Positions 7,649-12,541 of a DNA stretch of 12,541 bases are shown here, one piece after another; within the stretch, counting starts at the first letter, position 1; the number at the start of each line of letters is the position of its first letter. Origin of the DNA: Burkholderiaceae bacterium (lineage in GTDB: Bacteria > Pseudomonadota > Gammaproteobacteria > Burkholderiales > Burkholderiaceae); assembly GCA_022701845.1 (NCBI GenBank), contig JAKONS010000506.1, positions 1 to 12,541 on the forward strand. Reading direction: 5' to 3'. The translations under genes were made by a program, and so were the position numbers. The notes under the pieces were generated by a model. The model saw nothing but the letters and a program-made list of their open reading frames with translations. It was not told where the DNA came from and ran no database searches.

Positions 7649-8644
7649 ATGGAAACCAAGTGGCTCGAGGACTTCGTCAGCTTGGCTGAAACCCACAGTT
7701 TCAGCCGCTCGGCGCAATTGCGGCATGTGACCCAGCCGGCGTTCTCGCGGCGCATCCAGGCGCTGGAGGCCTGGGCCGGCACCGACCTGGTCGACCGCAG
7801 CTCCTACCCGACCCGGCTGACGCCGGCCGGCGAAACCCTCTACGCCCAGTCGCTGGAAGTGCTGCAGGCGCTGCAGGCCACCCGCGCCATGCTGCGCGGG
7901 CATACCGCCGCCGGCAAGGACGTGATCGAGTTCGCGGTGCCGCACACCCTGGCGTTCACCTTCTTTCCCAGCTGGCTGACCGCGCTGCGCACCGGTTTCG
8001 GGCCGATCAAGAGCCGGCTGATCGCGCTGAACGTGCACGACGCGGTGCTGCGGCTGGTCGAGGGCAGCTGCGACCTGCTCATCGCCTACCACCACCCCGA
8101 CCAGCCGTTCCAGCTCGACCCCGACCGCTACGAGATGGTGAGCCTGGGCGAAGAAACCGTGGCGCCCTTCGTGCGCCCCGACGCCGCCGGCCAGCCGATG
8201 TTCTGCCTGCCCGGCCGCAGCGTGCAGCCCCTGCCGTATCTGGGCTACGCGCCGGGTGCCTACCTGGCGCGGGTGGTGGAGGGCCTGCTCAAGCAGTCGT
8301 CCACCCCGATCCACCTCGACCGGGTGTACGAGACCGACATGGCCGAGGGCCTGAAGGCGATGGCGCTGGAGGGCCACGGCGTCGCCTTCCTGCCGCACAG
8401 CGCGGTGCGCCGCGAACTGCGCAGCCGGCGGCTGGTAAGCGCCGCCCCGCCGGGGCGGGACGACCTGTCGGTGCGGCTGGACATCCGGGCCTACCGGGAG
8501 CGGCCGGCGCCACCGCGCGAAGCCGGTGTACGCACCCGTACCGGCAGCCGCATCGGCAAGGCGGCGGGCAAACGGGTGGCGGATGCGTTATGGACGTATC
8601 TCGTATCCCAGCAGCCCCCTATCTCCCATGACGATTCGACATAA
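7649..8644 (+). CDS. LysR-family transcriptional regulator, HypT/YjiE-like
   Basis: The 331-residue DNA-binding regulator has a winged helix-turn-helix at about 5-65, with FSRSAQLRHVTQPAFSRRIQ at 18-37. The opening METKWLEDF closely resembles the ETKWLYDF of E. coli HypT (YjiE), and VTQPAFSRRIQALE matches its VSQPAFSRRIRALE. HypT responds to hypochlorite through methionine oxidation. Whether this protein does so is not established here, since the family spreads widely with unknown effectors. The effector domain occupies about 95-300; the last 30 residues, rich in charged and Gly/Ala residues, extend beyond the usual end near 300. It starts 31 nt after the dehydrogenase, on the same strand, and sits upstream of the glt operon in the same direction. 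Either neighbour could be a target, but LysR proteins more often control divergent genes and none is present here. Confidence 0.9.
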   Translation: METKWLEDFVSLAETHSFSRSAQLRHVTQPAFSRRIQALEAWAGTDLVDRSSYPTRLTPAGETLYAQSLEVLQALQATRAMLRGHTAAGKDVIEFAVPHTLAFTFFPSWLTALRTGFGPIKSRLIALNVHDAVLRLVEGSCDLLIAYHHPDQPFQLDPDRYEMVSLGEETVAPFVRPDAAGQPMFCLPGRSVQPLPYLGYAPGAYLARVVEGLLKQSSTPIHLDRVYETDMAEGLKAMALEGHGVAFLPHSAVRRELRSRRLVSAAPPGRDDLSVRLDIRAYRERPAPPREAGVRTRTGSRIGKAAGKRVADALWTYLVSQQPPISHDDST

Positions 8645-8686
8645 CCTTGGACCTAAAATGCATTGGCTCGGTGTCACCCCCGGGCC

Positions 8687-8706
8687 TACAGTCCGCGCGG
8701 GCTGTA
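8687..8706. promoter_or_regulatory. 20-bp near-perfect palindrome upstream of gltI (candidate operator)
   Basis: tacagtccgc meets gcgggctgta with no spacer; nine of the ten base pairs match and the tenth is a T/G pair. A spacerless palindrome of this length is typical of a dimeric DNA-binding protein. It begins 43 bp after the LysR stop codon and lies 145 bp before the gltI start. The regulator is unknown; candidates include the HypT-like protein encoded just upstream and nitrogen or amino-acid regulators. Confidence 0.45.
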
Positions 8707-8735
8707 AATGCGGAATTGAAACCTTTGTTTCTTTC

Positions 8736-8781
8736 GGGCACGAACACTGCTTGCCTGGTGGCCAGGATGCGTGTTCGTCCC
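8736..8781 (+). promoter_or_regulatory. Two-level hairpin in the gltI leader region
   Basis: An outer stem pairs acgaacac (8740-8747) with gtgttcgt (8771-8778), eight perfect pairs, extended by ggg/ccc (8736-8738 with 8779-8781) past one bulged C. Inside it, cctgg/ccagg (8754-8758 with 8762-8766, loop tgg) forms a second stem. No T run follows, so it is not an intrinsic terminator. It could be a 5'-UTR RNA element or a protein-binding inverted repeat, depending on where transcription starts. A TTGAAA hexamer at 8716-8721 could be a -35, but I see no good -10 at the right distance. Confidence 0.45.
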
Positions 8782-8840
8782 AATGCACCGTTTCCGGGCG
8801 CATCGCTTAATCTGTTTTTCGTTTATTCGCTTTCTTTTCT

Positions 8841-8845
8841 AGGAG
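8841..8845 (+). promoter_or_regulatory. Ribosome binding site of gltI
   Basis: AGGAG stands five bases before the ATG at 8851 and decides this start. Upstream in-frame initiators back to 8647 would place extra residues ahead of a normal signal peptide. The stretch before it (about 8806-8840) is T-rich and probably unstructured, favouring ribosome access. Confidence 0.85.
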
Positions 8846-8850
8846 TTCGC

Positions 8851-9750
8851 ATGAAGAAGCAACTGTTGACGCTCGCCATCCTGGCCGCTTGCACTGGCGC
8901 CATGGCTCAGAGCAACGACACGCTGGCCAAGATCAAGTCCTCGGGTTCCATCACCCAGGGCGTGCGTGAATCCTCGGGCGCACTGGCTTTCACCCTCGGC
9001 AACGGTGTCTACACCGGATTCCACTACGAAGTCTGCGCGAACATCATCAAGGACCTGCGTCGCCAACTCGGCATGAGCCAGCTGGAGATCAAGTACCAGC
9101 CGGTCACCTCGGCCAACCGCATCCCGCTGGTCAAGAACGGCACCGTCGACCTCGAGTGCGGCTCGACCACCAACGATGCATCGCGCCAGAAGGAAGTCGC
9201 CTTCGCCAACACGCTGTACGTGGAAGAAGTGCGCATCGCCGTCAAGGCCGATTCGCCGATCAAGTCGATCGTCGACCTCAAGGGCAAGACCGTCGCCACC
9301 ACCACCGGCACCACCTCGGTGCAGCTGATCCGGCAGAACAAGCGCGCCAGCGGCGTCGACTTCAAGGAAGTCACCGGCAAGGACCACGCCGACAGCTTCC
9401 TGCTGCTGGAGTCGGGCCGTGCCGACGCGTTCGTGATGGACGGCCAGATCCTGGCCGGCAACATCAGCAAGTCGAAGGCGCCGAAGGACTTCAAGATCCT
9501 GCCGGACGTCCTGTCGGTCGAGCCGATCGCCATCATGATCCGCAAGGACGACCCCGCCTTCAAGAAGGCCGTCGACGAGAGCATCGCCGCACAGGTCAAG
9601 TCGGGCGAGATCGCCAAGCTGTACGACAAGTGGTTCCTGAAGCCGATCCCGCCGACCAACACGGCGGTCGGCCTGCCGCTGTCGCCGGCCACCAAGGCCG
9701 CCTGGGCCAACCTGAACGACAAGCCGAAGGAAGAGTACCCGCAGCAGTAA
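8851..9750 (+). CDS. gltI: Glutamate/aspartate ABC transporter periplasmic binding protein
   Basis: The 299-residue precursor begins with a signal peptide (MKKQ, hydrophobic core, AMA then Q), predicted to be cleaved after residue 19, so the mature protein is periplasmic. It binds the amino acid and delivers it to GltJK. The block TSANRIPLVKNGTVDLECGS (86-105) is a signature of the GltI group. The contacts I recall for the enterobacterial Glu/Asp-binding protein (Arg24, Ser72, Arg75, Ser90, Arg97, His164 of the mature form) fall on Arg39, Ser87, Arg90, Ser105, Arg112 and His179 of this precursor. After removal of 19 residues all six are offset by exactly four, strong support for acidic amino acids as ligand. 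Two cysteines (62 and 103) could form a disulfide. A hairpin just after the gene may let gltI be made in excess over the membrane genes. Confidence 0.95.
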   Translation: MKKQLLTLAILAACTGAMAQSNDTLAKIKSSGSITQGVRESSGALAFTLGNGVYTGFHYEVCANIIKDLRRQLGMSQLEIKYQPVTSANRIPLVKNGTVDLECGSTTNDASRQKEVAFANTLYVEEVRIAVKADSPIKSIVDLKGKTVATTTGTTSVQLIRQNKRASGVDFKEVTGKDHADSFLLLESGRADAFVMDGQILAGNISKSKAPKDFKILPDVLSVEPIAIMIRKDDPAFKKAVDESIAAQVKSGEIAKLYDKWFLKPIPPTNTAVGLPLSPATKAAWANLNDKPKEEYPQQ

Positions 9751-9775
9751 GCGCGTTTCTCGCCTGATTGCTGCC

Positions 9776-9810
9776 AGCGCCCGCCCCACACCAGCGGGCG
9801 CTTTTTGTTT
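9776..9810 (+). terminator. Terminator-like hairpin between gltI and gltJ (likely attenuator)
   Basis: A perfect 9-bp stem, agcgcccgc (9776-9784) with gcgggcgct (9794-9802), has a 9-nt loop and is followed by ttttgttt. This is a good rho-independent terminator 26 nt after the gltI stop. The membrane and ATPase genes follow in the same direction with no clear new promoter, so partial read-through is the simplest model. It would give more binding protein than permease. The remaining 60 bp to gltJ are GC-rich, ending in the gltJ ribosome site AAGGAG at 9859-9864. Confidence 0.8.
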
Positions 9811-9870
9811 GCCTGCTTTGTGGGCGGCGCCGCGGGTGCCGCCGGATGATTCGAAAATAAGGAGCGCTCG

Positions 9871-10596
9871 ATGGGATCGAGTTGGGACTGGGAGGTCTTT
9901 CTGCGAGACCCGGGCGGGGCGGACCCCACCTATTGGCAGTGGCTGATGTCGTGCTGGGGCTGGACGGTTTCCGTCTCGCTGCTGGCCCTGATACTGGCGC
10001 TGGTCGTCGGCACCGGCATCGGCATCCTGCGCACCTTGCAGGACCGGCCGATGCTGGTCCGGCTCGGCACCATCTGGGTCGAGGCTTTCCGCAACGTGCC
10101 GCTGCTGGTGCAGATCTTTCTCTGGTACCACGTGGTGCCCGCCTTCATCCCGGCGATGAAGGGCCTGTCGAGCTTCATGCTGGTGGTGCTGGCACTGGGC
10201 TTCTTCACCTCGGCGCGTATCGCCGAGCAGGTGCGCTCCGGCATCCAGACCCTGCCGCGCGGCCAGCGCTACGCCGGCATGGCGGTGGGCTTCACCACGG
10301 TGCAGTACTACCGCTACGTGCTGCTGCCGATGGCGTTCCGCATCATCATCCCGCCGCTCACCAGCGAGGCGATGAACATCTTCAAGAACTCGTCGGTGGC
10401 GTTCGCGGTGTCGGTCACCGAACTCACCTGGTTCGCCATCCAGGTGGGTGAGGAAACCTCGCGTCCGATCGAGATCTACTTCGGCGTCACCGCGCTCTAC
10501 GTGATCTCGGCATTCGCCATCAACCGCATCATGGCGTTCATCGAGAAGCGCACCCGCATCCCGGGCCTGGTCGCCGCCAGCGGAGGGGGCCACTGA
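9871..10596 (+). CDS. gltJ: Glutamate/aspartate ABC transporter permease GltJ
   Basis: The 241-residue inner-membrane subunit belongs to the polar-amino-acid (HisMQ-type) permeases. It forms the translocation path with GltK. A polar N-terminus (about 1-27) precedes the first helix (29-54); further hydrophobic segments lie at about 76-95, 100-115 and 195-222. The cytoplasmic EAA loop that docks on the ATPase is at about 119-147 (EQVRSGIQTLPRGQRYAGMA and on). The segment EAFRNVPLLVQIFLWYHVVP at 71-90 is characteristic of GltJ proteins. AAGGAG stands six bases before the ATG. The stop codon overlaps the gltK start by one base (TGATG), so translation of the two permeases is probably coupled, matching a 1:1 heterodimer. 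Confidence 0.95.
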   Translation: MGSSWDWEVFLRDPGGADPTYWQWLMSCWGWTVSVSLLALILALVVGTGIGILRTLQDRPMLVRLGTIWVEAFRNVPLLVQIFLWYHVVPAFIPAMKGLSSFMLVVLALGFFTSARIAEQVRSGIQTLPRGQRYAGMAVGFTTVQYYRYVLLPMAFRIIIPPLTSEAMNIFKNSSVAFAVSVTELTWFAIQVGEETSRPIEIYFGVTALYVISAFAINRIMAFIEKRTRIPGLVAASGGGH

Positions 10597-11264
10597 TGTT
10601 GAACCTCGACTTTTCGTTCTACAACTGGGACGTCATCAGCAACTTCATCCTGAAAGGGATCGGGTTCAGCATCACCCTGACCATCGTCGCCACCATCGGC
10701 GGCGTGCTGTTCGGCACGCTGCTGGCGCTGATGCGGCTGTCGGGCAACAAGGTGCTCGCAGCGCCCGCCACCTTCTATGTCAACGGCATGCGCAGCATTC
10801 CGCTGGTGATGGTGATCCTGTGGTTCTTCCTGCTGGTGCCCTTCCTGATCGGCCGGCCGATCGGCGCGGAGGTGTCGGCCTATGTCACCTTCATCGCGTT
10901 CGAGGCGGCGTATTTCAGCGAGATCATGCGGGCGGGCATCCAGTCGGTGTCGCGCGGGCAGGTCAACGCCGGCATGGCCGTCGGCATGACCTACGGCCAG
11001 AACATGCGCCTGGTGGTGCTGCCGCAGGCGTTCCGCAACATGCTGCCGGTGCTGCTGACCCAGACCATCGTGCTGTTCCAGGACACCTCGCTGGTGTATG
11101 CCATCGGCGCCTACGACATGCTCAAGGGCTTCGAGACCGCGGGCAAGAACTACGGCCGGCCGATCGAGGCCTACCTGCTGGCCGCGCTGGTGTATTTCGT
11201 CATCTGCTTCGCGCTCTCCTATACGGTCAAGCGCCTGCACAAACGCATCGCCATCATCAGATGA
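10596..11264 (+). CDS. gltK: Glutamate/aspartate ABC transporter permease GltK
   Basis: The 222-residue second permease pairs with GltJ. It has membrane segments at about 20-46, 65-86, 92-110 and 190-210. The EAA loop EIMRAGIQSVSRGQVNAGMA starts at 109. YVNGMRSIPLVMVILWFFLLVP at 61-82 matches the conserved RSIPLxMV region of GltK. The start overlaps the gltJ stop in TGATG, with a purine-rich ggaggggg six bases upstream inside gltJ. The C-terminus (VKRLHKRIAIIR) is short and basic. Unusually for a glt operon, 152 nt separate it from gltL; that spacer contains several hairpins and is described separately. Confidence 0.95.
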   Translation: MLNLDFSFYNWDVISNFILKGIGFSITLTIVATIGGVLFGTLLALMRLSGNKVLAAPATFYVNGMRSIPLVMVILWFFLLVPFLIGRPIGAEVSAYVTFIAFEAAYFSEIMRAGIQSVSRGQVNAGMAVGMTYGQNMRLVVLPQAFRNMLPVLLTQTIVLFQDTSLVYAIGAYDMLKGFETAGKNYGRPIEAYLLAALVYFVICFALSYTVKRLHKRIAIIR

Positions 11265-11269
11265 CAGGC

Positions 11270-11365
11270 ATACCCCCAGGCTTCGCGCACTTCGTGTCGC
11301 TGCGCCAACCCCCTTGCAGGGGGCACTGCCAGCGGTCCGGCGAAGCCGGTCCCGCGGCAGTCGCG
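11270..11365. repeat. Structured GC-rich spacer element between gltK and gltL (candidate dispersed intergenic repeat)
   Basis: Three consecutive inverted repeats fill the gap. The first is gcgca/tgcgc (11285-11289 with 11301-11305). The second is ccccct/aggggg around tgc (11309-11323). The third is ccggc-gaa-gccgg (11337-11349), extended by gg/cc past a T-T mismatch to 11334-11352. On the minus strand the element reads like the GC-rich intergenic sequence I recall in many copies in Comamonadaceae genomes. Only one copy lies in this window, so the repeat status is inference. No T run follows any stem. The gltL ribosome site AGGAG (11404-11408) lies downstream of it. Confidence 0.5.
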
Positions 11366-11416
11366 GTGAAGACACGGAGACGCAAGCCGCTCCAGTAACG
11401 AACAGGAGAAAGAAAC

Positions 11417-12166
11417 ATGTCCGAGAAAATGATCGAAATCAAGAACGTCTCCAAGTGGTACGGCCCGGTGCAGGTGCTCAACGACTGCTCGGTGAACATC
11501 AACAAGGGCGACGTGGTGGTGGTGTGCGGCCCGTCGGGTTCCGGCAAGTCGACGCTGATCAAGACGGTCAATGCGCTGGAGCCTTTCCAGAAGGGCGAGA
11601 TCACCGTCAACGGCATTCCGCTGCACGATCCCAAGACCAACCTGCCCAAGCTGCGCAGCAAGGTCGGCATGGTGTTCCAGCACTTCGAGCTGTTCCCGCA
11701 CCTGTCGGTGACCGAGAACCTGACCATCGCGCAGATCAAGGTGCTGGGCCGCAGCGCCGACGAGGCCAAGACCCGCGGCCTGAAGATGCTCGACCGGGTG
11801 GGCCTGATGGCGCACAAGGACAAGTTCCCCGGCCAGCTCTCCGGCGGTCAGCAGCAGCGGGTGGCGATCGCCCGCGCGCTGTCGATGGATCCGAACGTGA
11901 TGCTGTTCGACGAACCCACCTCGGCGCTCGACCCGGAGATGGTCGGCGAGGTGCTCGACGTGATGGTGGGCCTGGCCAAGGAAGGCATGACCATGATGGT
12001 CGTCACCCACGAGATGGGCTTCGCCCGCAAGGTCGCCAACCGGGTGATCTTCATCGACGTCGGCGGCCGCATCCTGGAGGACTGCTCGAAGGAGGATTTC
12101 TTCGGCAACATCGAGGAGCGCCAGCCGCGCACCAAGGACTTTCTCAACAAGATCCTGCAGCACTAG
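11417..12166 (+). CDS. gltL: Glutamate/aspartate ABC transporter ATP-binding protein
   Basis: The 249-residue cytoplasmic ATPase powers the GltJK channel. All ABC motifs are intact: Walker [10 protein letters not shown] at 38-46 (Lys44), Q-loop Gln88 in [10 protein letters not shown], signature LSGGQ at 141-145, Walker B VMLFDE at 161-166 (Asp165, Glu166), D-loop SALD and switch His198. [17 protein letters not shown] and the length are standard for polar-amino-acid ATPases such as GltL and GlnQ. Assignment as GltL rests mainly on the operon. AGGAG stands eight bases before the ATG. It is the last gene of the operon; a strong terminator begins 49 nt after its stop. Confidence 0.95.
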   Translation: MSEKMIEIKNVSKWYGPVQVLNDCSVNINKGDVVVVCGPSGSGKSTLIKTVNALEPFQKGEITVNGIPLHDPKTNLPKLRSKVGMVFQHFELFPHLSVTENLTIAQIKVLGRSADEAKTRGLKMLDRVGLMAHKDKFPGQLSGGQQQRVAIARALSMDPNVMLFDEPTSALDPEMVGEVLDVMVGLAKEGMTMMVVTHEMGFARKVANRVIFIDVGGRILEDCSKEDFFGNIEERQPRTKDFLNKILQH

Positions 12167-12215
12167 GCGATCGGCAGCCCGATATCCCCGCCGTCTTCAG
12201 CCGGTGAGGCCAAGT

Positions 12216-12242
12216 AAAAAGCCCCGCGATGCGGGGCTTTTT
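12216..12242. terminator. Bidirectional intrinsic terminator after gltL
   Basis: A perfect 12-bp inverted repeat, aaaaagccccgc with gcggggcttttt around the loop gat, gives a GC stem with a T run on either strand. It ends the glt operon from the left and the TRAP receptor gene from the right. The other bases between 12167 and 12314 show no reading frame or further structure that I would call. Confidence 0.95.
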
Positions 12243-12314
12243 CGATCGGGCCGGTGATGGGACCGCGGCCGCCACGGTGCCGATCGGCGGCTGGCCCGGG
12301 CGCCGACGCATCGC

Positions 12315-12541
12315 CTATTTGCGGCGTGCAGCGATGTCCTTCTCGGCCCGGGCGACCAGGTCCGCGCCGACCGTCGCCTTCCACTTGTCATAGACCGGCC
12401 TGGTGGCCTTGGCGAAGGTCTCCTGCTGCGCCGGGCTCAGCTGGGTGACGGTCACGCCCAGCCCGGTGAGTTCCTTCACCAGCGGCTTGTCGGCCTCGAC
12501 CAGGCCCTTGCGGGCGATGGCGATCTCTTCCTTGCCGGCAT
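12315..12541 (-). CDS. TRAP transporter solute-binding protein, DctP family (C-terminal fragment, cut by the window edge)
   Basis: Reading the minus strand from the window end to the TAG at 12315-12317 gives 75 uninterrupted codons. The fragment includes LSPAQQETFAKATRPVYDKW, then KATVGADLV and a lysine/arginine-rich end. The pattern SPA-x(4)-FAKAT-x-PVYDKW is typical of the last helices of DctP-type solute receptors. These periplasmic proteins feed carboxylates or other organic acids to TRAP permeases (DctQM). The N-terminal three quarters, the signal peptide and the ligand-binding arginine lie outside the window, so the substrate cannot be guessed. It converges with gltL and shares its terminator. 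Confidence 0.8.
   Translation of the reverse strand, partial: AGKEEIAIARKGLVEADKPLVKELTGLGVTVTQLSPAQQETFAKATRPVYDKWKATVGADLVARAEKDIAARRK

Noticed and set aside
8736..8781. Leader hairpin read as an intrinsic terminator for the LysR gene
   Set aside because: No T run follows either stem, so classical termination is not supported.
8647..8850. N-terminal extension of gltI or a small upstream gene in the leader
   Set aside because: The signal peptide and AGGAG fix the gltI start at 8851. The short frames here have no ribosome site and cross the palindrome and hairpin.
8839..10593. 584-codon antisense frame across gltI and gltJ
   Set aside because: It has shadow composition and runs through the gltI/gltJ terminator. 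The sense genes are unambiguous.

Overview
The window is about 12.5 kb of GC-rich, densely coding chromosomal DNA. It looks like a betaproteobacterium of the order Burkholderiales, most likely family Comamonadaceae (the Variovorax/Acidovorax/Xylophilus neighbourhood). The reasons are the strong GC bias at third codon positions, an argB gene followed directly by slmA, a complete gltI-J-K-L glutamate/aspartate transporter, a HypT-like LysR regulator, and a TRAP-type solute receptor. The genus is an inference. There are thirteen protein genes, eleven complete and one cut by each window edge. I see no tRNA, rRNA, CRISPR array, insertion sequence or phage gene.

Layout. (1) 1-2425: the C-terminal part of a MraY/WecA-type sugar-1-phosphate transferase, then argB (arginine synthesis) and slmA (nucleoid occlusion), all on the plus strand. 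(2) 2461-4692: an acyl-CoA group made of a TesB-like double-hotdog thioesterase, a crotonase whose active site looks like an enoyl-CoA isomerase, and, converging on it from the minus strand, a YciA-like single-hotdog thioesterase. (3) 4770-8644: an Atm1-type ABC exporter (divergent from the yciA-like gene), a D-2-hydroxyacid dehydrogenase and a LysR regulator. (4) 8645-12242: a gltIJKL operon for glutamate/aspartate uptake with a structured 206-nt leader, a terminator-like hairpin between gltI and gltJ, a translationally coupled gltJ-gltK pair, a structured 152-nt spacer before gltL, and a strong two-way terminator after gltL. (5) 12315-12541: the C-terminus of a TRAP solute receptor on the minus strand, sharing that terminator.

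How the genes work together. The glt genes form one machine: periplasmic binding protein, two permeases and an ATPase. All six ligand-contacting residues I recall for the enterobacterial Glu/Asp-binding protein are present at one constant offset, which supports the substrate call. The two thioesterases and the crotonase plausibly act on acyl-CoA, but their exact substrates cannot be read from sequence. The remaining genes are individually recognisable and are not obviously one pathway.

I do not find a new multi-gene system. The most interesting signals are non-coding and sit in the glt operon: a 20-bp near-perfect palindrome and a long two-level hairpin upstream of gltI, a gltI/gltJ attenuator placed where enterobacteria make the SroC sRNA, and a triple-hairpin insert between gltK and gltL that looks like a dispersed repeat.
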